The position numbers were made by a program, and so were the translations under genes. The notes beneath the pieces were generated by a model. It saw only the letters and a list, made by a program, of their open reading frames with translations. It did not search any database and was not told the origin of the DNA. From Lachnospiraceae bacterium UBA3316 (GTDB lineage: Bacteria; Bacillota; Clostridia; Lachnospirales; Lachnospiraceae): 39,226 nucleotides of DNA. The DNA is taken from the NCBI GenBank assembly GCA_002361955.1, contig DESK01000060.1:1-39226 (forward strand), read 5' to 3'. Shown piece after piece: positions 16,405-23,764 of the stretch (positions are counted from its first letter, which is position 1; each line of letters opens with the position of its first letter).

Positions 16405-16431
16405 TGGGCGGAGAGGAGGAGTTTCGTTCCA

Positions 16432-17301
16432 ATGTTTGGAGAGTGCCATGCCCATATTTTTATGAATGGGTATAATTATAAAGAAGCCGTAGAACTGCAC
16501 AGGGGCCATGTGGACAGAGAGAGCATTTGCCGGTGGTTCTGCGAGTATAAAAAAAGAGGCGTTGTTTTCATCAGAGATGGGGGCGACGCCCTCGGTGTGT
16601 CCGAGTATGCGAAAGGAATTGCGGGGGAGTATGGAATTGATTACCGCACGCCTGTGTTCGCAATTCACAGGAAGGGACGCTATGGGAGTATCGTGGGCCG
16701 GGAATTTGAGACGATGAAGGAGTACAGAGAGCTGGTGGCGGAGGTAAAACGCCGGGGAGGCGATTTTATTAAGATTATGCTGTCGGGGATTATGGATTTT
16801 AATCACTGCGGAACAGTCACCAGCATCCCTCTTAAAAAGGAAGAAATCTGTGAGATGATCCATATTGCCCATGAGGAGGGCTTTGCTGTGATGGCCCACG
16901 TGAACGGAGCGCAGACTGTGAAGGAAGCCGCGCTGGCAGGCGTGGACAGCGTAGAGCATGGAAATTATCTGGACGAAGAGTGCATCCGCGTCATGGCCAG
17001 ACAGGGAACCCTCTGGGTGCCGACCCTGGCGACGGTGCGGAACCTGATTGGCTGCGGGAGGTTTCCCGATGAGGAGGTCACAGCGATCTGGCACAGGGCT
17101 GCAAAGAACCTGCGTTTGGCTTACCGGCTGGGGGTGCCTTTGGCGCTGGGCAGTGACGCGGGAGCCTATCTGGTGCCCCACGGACAGGGGATTTTCGATG
17201 AATACGAAGCCTTCCGCGAGGTCCTCGGAGACGGGGAGAGGCTGGATGGGATGCTGGCGGAAAATGAAAAACGACTGAAAGAAAGATTTCAAAGGAAATA
17301 A
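16432..17301 (+). CDS. Metal-dependent amidohydrolase
   Basis: A 289-residue TIM-barrel hydrolase of the amidohydrolase superfamily. The expected metal ligands are in order: His6 and His8 in ECHAHIF, Lys114 in FIKIMLSG (candidate carboxylated bridging lysine), His156 in VMAHVNG, His176 in VEHGNYL and Asp242 in GSDAGAYL. This set fits the binuclear subtype that includes imidazolonepropionase-like and prolidase-type enzymes. The protein is shorter than most (400 or more) because it lacks the N-terminal beta-sandwich, starting directly at strand 1. The substrate is unknown. The ATG follows GGAGGAG. It lies between trkH and an EamA transporter with short gaps; a metabolic link is not evident. Confidence 0.85.
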   Translation: MFGECHAHIFMNGYNYKEAVELHRGHVDRESICRWFCEYKKRGVVFIRDGGDALGVSEYAKGIAGEYGIDYRTPVFAIHRKGRYGSIVGREFETMKEYRELVAEVKRRGGDFIKIMLSGIMDFNHCGTVTSIPLKKEEICEMIHIAHEEGFAVMAHVNGAQTVKEAALAGVDSVEHGNYLDEECIRVMARQGTLWVPTLATVRNLIGCGRFPDEEVTAIWHRAAKNLRLAYRLGVPLALGSDAGAYLVPHGQGIFDEYEAFREVLGDGERLDGMLAENEKRLKERFQRK

Positions 17302-17323
17302 TGGAGAGAAGAGGATATAGAAG

Positions 17324-18220
17324 ATGAAAAATGTACAGCTCAGACATTCCCTCCTGCTGCTTTTGACAGCCACGATCTGGGGCGTTGCCTTTGTGGCTCA
17401 GAGCGTGGGAATGGACTATGTGGAACCATTTACCTTCAACTGTGTCAGGTGCCTGATCGGCGGCCTGGTGCTGATTCCCTGTATCTGGTTTTTAAACCGC
17501 GGGAAGGAAAAAGATGCCCCGTGGCCGGAGGAGCGGAGGCGGCAGCGGAAGGTGCTGCTAAGAGGGGGACTTTTCTGCGGGCTCTGCCTGTTCGCGGCCA
17601 GCAACTTCCAGCAGTTCGGTATCCAGTATACTACGGTGGGAAAGGCCGGCTTTATCACGGCCTGCTATATCATCATCGTGCCTGTGATTGGCAGCCTGTT
17701 CTTAAAGAAAAGGTGCAGCGGCCTGGTGTGGGTTTCTGTGGCCCTGGCTCTTTGCGGGCTCTACCTTCTGTGCATTACCGGGGAGTTTTCCATCGGTAAG
17801 GGCGATCTGCTGGTATTTATCTGCGCGGTACTCTTTTCGGTTCACATCCTGGTGATCGACCATTTTTCCCCGCTGACAGACGGCGTGAAGATGTCCTGCA
17901 TCCAGTTCTTCGTGTGCGGCATCCTTTCGGGAATCGCTATGTTCCTCACGGAAAGCCCGAATCTGGGAAATATCCTGGCAGCCTACCTTCCGCTTTTGTA
18001 TGCGGGCGTGTTCTCCTGCGGTGTGGCCTACACCCTTCAGATCGTGGGGCAGAGGGACATGAATCCTGCGGTGGCGTCCCTGATCCTGAGCCTGGAATCC
18101 TGCATCTCCGTTCTGGCAGGCTGGCTGATCCTCGGGCAGAGGCTGAGCGCCCGGGAGCTTACGGGATGTCTCGTCATGTTTGCGGCCATTATCCTTGCGC
18201 AGCAGGTTACAAAAGAGTAA
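17324..18220 (+). CDS. EamA-family (DMT) transporter
   Basis: A 298-residue inner-membrane protein with about ten hydrophobic segments arranged as two EamA repeats (about 8-145 and 155-295). The first helix contains LLLLTATIWGVAFVAQS, and GLCLFAASNFQQFGIQYTTVGKAGFITACY is the typical repeat 1 end with the conserved polar helices. The second repeat ends SLILSLESCISVLAGWLILG. Members export or import amino acids, nucleosides or other metabolites; the substrate cannot be read from sequence. The ATG follows GAGAGAAGAGGA. It is the last gene before the pyrH promoter. Confidence 0.9.
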   Translation: MKNVQLRHSLLLLLTATIWGVAFVAQSVGMDYVEPFTFNCVRCLIGGLVLIPCIWFLNRGKEKDAPWPEERRRQRKVLLRGGLFCGLCLFAASNFQQFGIQYTTVGKAGFITACYIIIVPVIGSLFLKKRCSGLVWVSVALALCGLYLLCITGEFSIGKGDLLVFICAVLFSVHILVIDHFSPLTDGVKMSCIQFFVCGILSGIAMFLTESPNLGNILAAYLPLLYAGVFSCGVAYTLQIVGQRDMNPAVASLILSLESCISVLAGWLILGQRLSARELTGCLVMFAAIILAQQVTKE

Positions 18221-18230
18221 AAACAGCTAG

Positions 18231-18259
18231 TTGTAGTTTTTTTGCGAGTATGATATACT
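18231..18259 (+). promoter_or_regulatory. Sigma-A-type promoter for pyrH-frr
   Basis: TTGTAG (18231-18236) and TATACT (18254-18259) are 17 bases apart, in the short AT-rich gap before pyrH, which gives a leader of roughly 30 bases. Confidence 0.7.
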
Positions 18260-18294
18260 TGGACTAACGATGAGAAGGAAGCAGAGGTGCGAAG

Positions 18295-18990
18295 ATGAAG
18301 AGAGTATTGCTGAAGCTGAGCGGAGAGGCACTTGCAGGCGATAAGAAGACAGGCTTTGATGAGCCTACCGTTGTCATGGTAGCCAGGCAGGTGAAAGAGC
18401 TGGTGGATGACGGCATTGAAGTAGGAATTGTGATAGGCGGCGGAAACTTCTGGAGGGGACGCTCCAGTGAGAATATCGACCGCACAAAGGCAGACCAGAT
18501 CGGGATGCTGGCTACAGTGATGAACTGTATCTATGTATCCGAGATCTTCCGTTCTGTAGGGATGATGACACAGATCCTCACTCCTTTTGCCTGCGGCGCG
18601 TTTACGAAGCTGTTCGCGAAAGACAGGGTAAATAAGTACTTTGAGAAGGGAATTGTGTCCTTCTTTGCGGGAGGGACAGGCCATCCTTATTTTTCCACAG
18701 ACACAGCCACTGTGCTGCGGGCGATTGAGATTGAGGCGGATGTGATTTTGCTGGCGAAATCCATCGACGGCGTTTATGACAGCGATCCCAAATCGAACCC
18801 TGACGCTAAGAAGTATGATGAGATTTCCATTCAGGAGGTTATCGACAAGAAACTCGGCGTGGTGGATATGGCGGCGTCTATTCTCTGTATGGAAAACAGG
18901 ATGCCCATGCTGGTATTCGGCCTGAATGAGGAAAACAGCATTGTAAACACGGTAAAGGGCGATTTCCACGGGACGCGGGTGACGGTATAG
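18295..18990 (+). CDS. pyrH: UMP kinase
   Basis: PyrH phosphorylates UMP to UDP, an essential step of pyrimidine nucleotide supply, and is usually a GTP-activated, UTP-inhibited hexamer. The 231-residue amino-acid-kinase fold shows the N-terminal KRVLLKLSGEALAG, IGGGNFWRG, TKADQIGMLATVMNC, GGTGHPYFSTDTA and AKSIDGVYDSDPK motifs. Its start follows AGAGGTGCGAAG. It heads the conserved pyrH-frr-uppS-cdsA-dxr-rseP cluster; in many Firmicutes tsf lies upstream, but here an EamA transporter does. Confidence 0.96.
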   Translation: MKRVLLKLSGEALAGDKKTGFDEPTVVMVARQVKELVDDGIEVGIVIGGGNFWRGRSSENIDRTKADQIGMLATVMNCIYVSEIFRSVGMMTQILTPFACGAFTKLFAKDRVNKYFEKGIVSFFAGGTGHPYFSTDTATVLRAIEIEADVILLAKSIDGVYDSDPKSNPDAKKYDEISIQEVIDKKLGVVDMAASILCMENRMPMLVFGLNEENSIVNTVKGDFHGTRVTV

Positions 18991-19045
18991 AGGCCCGGCC
19001 ACTGTTTTGCCATAAGCCGCAGAGGCCCATAAATAAAAAAGCAGC

Positions 19046-19065
19046 GTAACTGCCGGGGCAGTTAC
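19046..19065. repeat. Perfect palindrome between pyrH and frr
   Basis: GTAACTGCC and GGCAGTTAC flank a two-base centre. No U-tract follows, so it is not an obvious terminator. It resembles in size and style the GTTACTG/CAGTAAC element upstream of aspS, but with different sequence. It may be an RNA-processing hairpin or a dispersed palindrome. Confidence 0.5.
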
Positions 19066-19099
19066 CGACGAATAATTATTGAACCAGGAGGAAAAATAT

Positions 19100-19654
19100 A
19101 TGGATGAAAGACTGCAGGTATATGACACAAAAATGACAAAATCATATGATAACCTGTTATCGGAGTTTGGGGCGATCCGCGCAGGAAGGGCGAACCCCCA
19201 TGTGCTGGACAGGATTACCGTAGATTATTATGGGGTGCCCACACCGTTACAGCAGGTGGGAAATATTACAGTTCCGGAGGCCAGGATGATCCAGATCCAG
19301 CCCTGGGATACTTCCCTTCTCAAAGCGATCGAAAAAGCGATCCAGACTTCCGATTTAGGGATCAACCCCACCAACGACGGAAAGCTTATTCGCCTGGTGT
19401 TCCCGGAGCTCACGGAGGAGCGCAGAAAGCAGCTTGTAAAGGATGTGAAGAAAAAGGGCGAGGGCGCTAAAGTGGCAGTCCGCAATATCCGCAGAGACGC
19501 CAACGATTCCTTCAAGAAGCTCTCCAAATCTTCAGAGGTTTCCGAGGATGAGATCAAGGAGCTTGAGGAAAAGATCCAGAAGATGACCGACAAGTACATC
19601 AAGGAAATCGACAAGGCAGTGGAAGAGAAATCAAAAGAAATCTTAAAGGTATAA
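19100..19654 (+). CDS. frr: Ribosome recycling factor
   Basis: RRF splits post-termination ribosomes together with EF-G. The 184-residue length fits the family (about 185). The sequence shows the N-terminal coiled-coil helix, GAIRAGRANPHVLDRI, YYGVPTPLQQVGNITVPE, ILQP-equivalent IQIQPWD, and LTEERRKQLVKDVKKKGE with the C-terminal helix rich in Lys and Glu. I chose the ATG at 19100 because AGGAGG lies eight bases upstream; an in-frame TTG at 19079 has no ribosome site. A terminator follows. Confidence 0.96.
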   Translation: MDERLQVYDTKMTKSYDNLLSEFGAIRAGRANPHVLDRITVDYYGVPTPLQQVGNITVPEARMIQIQPWDTSLLKAIEKAIQTSDLGINPTNDGKLIRLVFPELTEERRKQLVKDVKKKGEGAKVAVRNIRRDANDSFKKLSKSSEVSEDEIKELEEKIQKMTDKYIKEIDKAVEEKSKEILKV

Positions 19655-19657
19655 GCG

Positions 19658-19685
19658 AAAAGAGGGCTTAGAAAGCCCTCTTTTT
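19658..19685 (+). terminator. Terminator after frr
   Basis: A 9-bp stem (AGAGGGCTT 19661-19669 / AAGCCCTCT 19673-19681) with a three-base loop runs into TTTT. It lies inside the conserved gene cluster, before uppS, so it probably lowers rather than stops downstream expression. Confidence 0.8.
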
Positions 19686-19712
19686 AAGGTATATGGAGAG
19701 AGGAGGAGCAGT

Positions 19713-20420
19713 ATGGTAATTCCGCAGCATGTAGCGTTAATCTTAGACGGAAACGGCCGCTGGGCAAAAAGCAAGGGAATGCCCCGGCACTATGGACACG
19801 TGCGGGGCGCCAAGAATCTGGAGACAATCTGCCGGGACGCCTGGAATATGGGGATCAAGTACCTGACGGCGTATCTGTTTTCCACGGAGAACTGGAAGCG
19901 CTCCAAGGAGGAAGTGGACGGCCTGATGGATCTTTTTCGCAGCTATATGAAGACCTGCAAGGCCACGGCACGGAAAAACAATATGAAGGTGCGCGTCCTG
20001 GGCGACCCTGCGGCGCTGGCGCCGGATCTGCAGAAAAGCCTTGCGGAGCTGGTGGAAAGCTCCAAAGACAATACCGGGCTCAACTTCCAGATCGCCATCA
20101 ACTATGGCAGCAGAGACGAGATGGTGCGGGCAATCCGCAGGCTGGCCGCGGACTGTGTGGCGGGAAAGGAGACGCCGGAGCAGATCAACGAGGCACTGTT
20201 CGCTTCCTATCTGGATACAAGGGAAGTGCCGGATCCGGATCTTCTGATCCGCACCAGCGGAGAGCAGCGGCTGTCCAACTACCTGCTCTGGCAGCTGGCC
20301 TACACGGAATTTTATTTTACGGACGTACCCTGGCCCGCGTTTGACAAAAACGAGCTCTGGAAGGCCATCGAGAAATACAACAGCAGAGAGCGCAGGTTCG
20401 GCGGTGTAAAGGAGGAATAG
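19713..20420 (+). CDS. uppS: Isoprenyl transferase (undecaprenyl diphosphate synthase)
   Basis: UppS condenses isopentenyl units onto farnesyl diphosphate to give undecaprenyl diphosphate, the lipid carrier for peptidoglycan and other wall polymers. The 235-residue protein begins with HVALILDGNGRWAKSKGMPR, in which Asp12 is the expected catalytic aspartate, continues with GHVRGAKNLE, LTAYLFSTENWKR and NYGSRDE, and ends with DLLIRTSGEQRLSNYLLWQ and RRFGGV. GGAGGAG precedes the ATG. cdsA starts two bases after the stop codon. No separate promoter is obvious between the frr terminator and this gene. Confidence 0.96.
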   Translation: MVIPQHVALILDGNGRWAKSKGMPRHYGHVRGAKNLETICRDAWNMGIKYLTAYLFSTENWKRSKEEVDGLMDLFRSYMKTCKATARKNNMKVRVLGDPAALAPDLQKSLAELVESSKDNTGLNFQIAINYGSRDEMVRAIRRLAADCVAGKETPEQINEALFASYLDTREVPDPDLLIRTSGEQRLSNYLLWQLAYTEFYFTDVPWPAFDKNELWKAIEKYNSRERRFGGVKEE

Positions 20421-20422
20421 GA

Positions 20423-21232
20423 ATGTTTAAGACGAGGCTTATCAGCGGCGTCATCCTGGTAGCCATCGCCCTGGTGACGATGATCAGCGGCGGCTGGCTG
20501 CTTTACGGAACGCTCCTTGTGATCTCACTGGTGGGCGTCCATGAGCTGTACCGGGCTGTGAAGGTGGAGGAAAAAGGGTTCAACCTGCTTGGCACCGTAG
20601 GCTATCTGGGCGTGGCCGTTTACTATTTTCTGTTAAATATGGGAACAGACGCATATAGTATGATGAGTGTGCTTTTGCTCCTGGTGGCGCTGATGTCCGT
20701 TTACGTGTTTACTTATCCCAGATACCGGGCAGAACAGGTGATGGGGGCATTTTTTGGCGTCATCTACGTGGCAGTGATGCTCTCTTACATCTATCAGACC
20801 AGAAACCTGGAAAACGGGGCGTTTCTGGTGTGGCTGATCTTTTTGTGCTCCTGGGGATGCGATACGTGCGCTTACTGCGTAGGGGTACTGATCGGAAAGC
20901 ATAAGATGTCGCCGAAGCTCAGCCCCAAGAAGTCTGTGGAGGGCGCCATAGGAGGCGTGGCAGGTGCGGCCATCCTGGGCGCCGTCTACGGGGCGGCCAC
21001 GGCCCCCTATATGCAGGGGCAGGGGCGCGCGTTGGAGTTCGCGCTGATCTGCACCGTGGGGGCGCTGATTTCCATGGTGGGCGATCTGGCGGCTTCCGCG
21101 ATCAAGAGAAACCATGAAATTAAGGATTACGGAAAACTGATTCCGGGCCACGGAGGCATCCTGGACCGGTTTGACAGTGTGATATTCGTCGCGCCTGTCA
21201 TCTACTATCTGGCGGTATTTCTGATAGGGTAA
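20423..21232 (+). CDS. cdsA: Phosphatidate cytidylyltransferase
   Basis: CdsA makes CDP-diacylglycerol, the activated intermediate for all phospholipids, in the cytoplasmic membrane. The 269-residue protein has about seven hydrophobic segments and the family signature near the C-terminus: SPKKSVEGAIGG in mid-protein and SAIKRNHEIKDYG followed by PGHGGILDRFDS. The ribosome site AAGGAGGA is inside the end of uppS, two bases from the start, so the two genes are translationally linked. Confidence 0.95.
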   Translation: MFKTRLISGVILVAIALVTMISGGWLLYGTLLVISLVGVHELYRAVKVEEKGFNLLGTVGYLGVAVYYFLLNMGTDAYSMMSVLLLLVALMSVYVFTYPRYRAEQVMGAFFGVIYVAVMLSYIYQTRNLENGAFLVWLIFLCSWGCDTCAYCVGVLIGKHKMSPKLSPKKSVEGAIGGVAGAAILGAVYGAATAPYMQGQGRALEFALICTVGALISMVGDLAASAIKRNHEIKDYGKLIPGHGGILDRFDSVIFVAPVIYYLAVFLIG

Positions 21233-21283
21233 CGGGCGGTTTCTGCAAACAGCGGCGATCAGATGACAAATGGAGAAGTGATT

Positions 21284-22429
21284 ATGAGCAAAACGATAGC
21301 GATCTTAGGATCCACCGGCTCCATCGGAACCCAGACCCTGGAGGTGGTGGAGGCAAATAAGGATTTAAAGGTAGCGGCCCTGTCCGCAGGGAGCAATGTG
21401 GCCCTGATGGAGGCGCAGATACGGCGGTTTGGCCCCCGTCTCGCAGTGATGGGGACGGAGGAAGCGGCGGCAGACCTGCGGCAGCGTGTGAGGGATCTGG
21501 ACGTACAGGTAGAAGCCGGTATGGAGGGGCTTTTGAAGCTTGCCGTCCTGCCGGAGGCGGATATCCTGGTGACAGCCATTGTGGGGATGATCGGCATCCG
21601 CCCAACCATCGCGGCGATCCAGGCAGGGAAGGACATCGCGCTGGCAAATAAAGAAACCCTGGTGACGGCGGGACACATCATCATGCCGCTGGCAAAGGAG
21701 AAGGGCGTGCGGATCCTTCCGGTGGACAGCGAGCATTCCGCCATTTTCCAGGCGCTGAACGGGGAGGACGGCAGACAGATCAGCAGGGTCCTGCTGACGG
21801 CATCGGGAGGGCCTTTCCGGGGACGCAAAAGAACGGAGCTTGAGAAGGTACAGTTGGAAGACGCCCTGAAGCATCCCAACTGGGCGATGGGGCAGAAGAT
21901 CACCATTGACTCGGCCACTCTGGTCAATAAGGGTCTGGAGGTCATGGAGGCAAAGTGGCTCTTTGGCACGGATCTGGATCAGATCCAGGTGGTGGTGCAG
22001 CCCCAGAGCGTGATCCACTCCATGGTGGAGTTTGTGGACGGGGCGGTGATCGCCCAGCTTGGCACACCCGATATGAAGCTTCCGATCCAGTACGCTCTGT
22101 ATTATCCGGAGAGGAGATTTTTGGCGGGGGAGAGGCTGGACTTCGCGAAGCTGTCCCGGATCACGTTTGAAGAGCCCGATATGGAGACCTTCCAGGGTCT
22201 TCCCCTGGCATTTCAGGCCGCAAGGCAGGGAGGCTCTATGCCCACAGTGTTCAATGCGGCAAATGAGAGGGCCGTGAGCAAATTCCTTCACAGGCAGATC
22301 CGTTTCCTGGATATCTATGAGATCATCCGGGCCAGCATGGAGGAACACCGGGTGGTCGAGAATCCCTCCGTGGAGGAAATCCTGGAGGCAGAGCGGGCGA
22401 CTTATGAATTTATAGAAAACAGGTGGTAG
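21284..22429 (+). CDS. dxr: 1-deoxy-D-xylulose-5-phosphate reductoisomerase
   Basis: Dxr catalyses the first committed step of the MEP isoprenoid pathway (DXP to MEP with NADPH), and so feeds UppS upstream. The 381-residue protein has the NADPH loop ILGSTGSIGTQ, LANKETLV, the metal and substrate site PVDSEHSAIFQ, TASGGPFRG, HPNWAMGQKITIDSATLVNKG and GLEVMEAKWLFG. An in-frame ATG at 21263 would add seven residues but has no ribosome site; the 21284 ATG has GGAGAAG before it and begins at the family start. rseP follows within two bases. Confidence 0.96.
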   Translation: MSKTIAILGSTGSIGTQTLEVVEANKDLKVAALSAGSNVALMEAQIRRFGPRLAVMGTEEAAADLRQRVRDLDVQVEAGMEGLLKLAVLPEADILVTAIVGMIGIRPTIAAIQAGKDIALANKETLVTAGHIIMPLAKEKGVRILPVDSEHSAIFQALNGEDGRQISRVLLTASGGPFRGRKRTELEKVQLEDALKHPNWAMGQKITIDSATLVNKGLEVMEAKWLFGTDLDQIQVVVQPQSVIHSMVEFVDGAVIAQLGTPDMKLPIQYALYYPERRFLAGERLDFAKLSRITFEEPDMETFQGLPLAFQAARQGGSMPTVFNAANERAVSKFLHRQIRFLDIYEIIRASMEEHRVVENPSVEEILEAERATYEFIENRW

Positions 22430-22430
22430 C

Positions 22431-23462
22431 ATGAGCATAATTTTAGCACTTCTTATTTTTAGTTTTATTATCCTGTTCCACGAGCTGGGACATTTTCTGC
22501 TGGCAAAGCGGGGAGGGATCACAGTGGAAGAGTTTTCCCTTGGCATGGGCCCCAGGCTTTTGAGCACTGTGAAGGGAGGCACCCGGTATTCCTGGAAGCT
22601 TCTGCCCTTTGGCGGTTCCTGCATGATGCTGGGAGAGGATGAGGGCAGCACAGAGCAGGGCTCCTTCGGCAGCAAGTCAGTGTGGACCAGGATTTCCGTG
22701 ATCGCGGCAGGCCCGATCTTTAACTTTATCCTGGCTTTTGTGCTTTCCGTGATGATCATCGGAAGCATCGGCGTGGATAAGCCGGTGGTTCTTTCCGTGT
22801 CGGAGGGGTATCCGGCGGCGGAGGCCGGGATTCAGAAGGGCGATACGATTTTGAAGATGAACGGCTCAAGGATCTATCTGGGCCGGGAGGTCAGCAACTA
22901 CGTGACCTTCCACCAGGGAGAGACGGTGACCATCGAGTATCTCCATGAGGGGGAACGCCAGTCAGCCACCCTCACGCCGAAGGAGAGCGAGGGCGGAAGA
23001 AAGATTTTCGGCATCGGCGTGTATTCCAATTACCGGGAGAAGGTGAATGCCTTTGAGACCCTGAAATACAGCGCCTACGAGGTGAAATACTGGATCCAGC
23101 TCACCATCGAGAGCCTGAAAATGCTGTTCACAGGCCAGGTAGGCATCAACGATATGGCCGGTCCTGTAGGCGTCGTATCCATTATCGACGATACCTACAA
23201 AGAGAGCGCCGCAGACGGAGGTTTTTATATCTGGCTGAATATGTTGAATATCTCGATTCTGCTGACGGCAAACCTGGGGGTTATGAACTTACTTCCCCTT
23301 CCCGCTCTGGATGGCGGGCGACTGGTATTTCTGATACTGGAGGCCATCCGCGGAAAGCGGGTAGATCCGGAGAAGGAAGGAATGGTTCACTTTGTGGGAT
23401 TGATGCTTCTGATGGTGCTGATGGTTGTGGTGATGTTCAATGATATCCGAAAGCTTTTTTAA
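22431..23462 (+). CDS. rseP: Site-2 protease RseP/RasP-type zinc metalloprotease
   Basis: An intramembrane protease that cleaves anti-sigma factors, signal peptide remnants and other single-span proteins. The 343-residue protein has the zinc motif HELGH at residues 17-21 in the first membrane helix, a central PDZ domain (about 110-190; EGYPAAEAGIQKGDTILKMNG) and the second active-site motif LLPLPALDGGRL in the third helix. A final helix ends the protein. It closes the uppS-cdsA-dxr-rseP cluster, as in most Firmicutes. Its substrates here are unknown. Confidence 0.95.
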   Translation: MSIILALLIFSFIILFHELGHFLLAKRGGITVEEFSLGMGPRLLSTVKGGTRYSWKLLPFGGSCMMLGEDEGSTEQGSFGSKSVWTRISVIAAGPIFNFILAFVLSVMIIGSIGVDKPVVLSVSEGYPAAEAGIQKGDTILKMNGSRIYLGREVSNYVTFHQGETVTIEYLHEGERQSATLTPKESEGGRKIFGIGVYSNYREKVNAFETLKYSAYEVKYWIQLTIESLKMLFTGQVGINDMAGPVGVVSIIDDTYKESAADGGFYIWLNMLNISILLTANLGVMNLLPLPALDGGRLVFLILEAIRGKRVDPEKEGMVHFVGLMLLMVLMVVVMFNDIRKLF

Positions 23463-23469
23463 AATGTGT

Positions 23470-23500
23470 AAAAAGGTGTGCCCGGCGGCACGCCTTTTTT
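23470..23500 (+). terminator. Terminator of the pyrH-rseP cluster
   Basis: A 12-bp stem (AAAAGGTGTGCC / GGCACGCCTTTT, one G-U pair) with a four-base loop ends in T6, starting eight bases after the rseP stop. Confidence 0.9.
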
Positions 23501-23520
23501 GATGGGACGAAAAAGCTTTT

Positions 23521-23560
23521 TTCCGGCCGCCCGGCTGCAAAACCCCTTGCACGGCCGGAA
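23521..23560. repeat. GC-rich inverted repeat upstream of pflB
   Basis: TTCCGGCCG (23521-23529) and CGGCCGGAA (23552-23560) form a perfect 9-bp stem, with an inner TGCA/TGCA pair in the 22-base loop. There is no U-tract. It is in the 302-base gap 23463-23764, about 90 bases before the pfl promoter. Its role is unknown. Confidence 0.5.
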
Positions 23561-23652
23561 CACAAGATATAGCTTTGCGCATAAAGAAAGGACACCATAT
23601 CTGCCAAAATTGTATAAAATTCAGTACAACGGGAAAAAGGGGGTATTGGGGT

Positions 23653-23682
23653 TTGCATTCTGCACAGGCATGATGTTATACT
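23653..23682 (+). promoter_or_regulatory. Sigma-A-type promoter for pflB
   Basis: TTGCAT (23653-23658) and TATACT (23677-23682) are 18 bases apart. The leader of about 75 bases contains a direct repeat, GTTGCAAA, at 23686-23693 and 23728-23735. I found no clear Rex site (TTGTTAAN4TTAACAA type). Confidence 0.65.
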
Positions 23683-23764
23683 AGCGTTGCAAATTTAGGA
23701 GCGGAGTGACTGCGGGAAAATAGAGCAGTTGCAAAGCACAAGTGATTCAAAGGAGGATTTTGCG

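Noticed and set aside
21365..22768. A 467-codon minus-strand frame across dxr and rseP
   Set aside because: It is antisense to two certain genes with recognisable motifs; the translation resembles no protein family.
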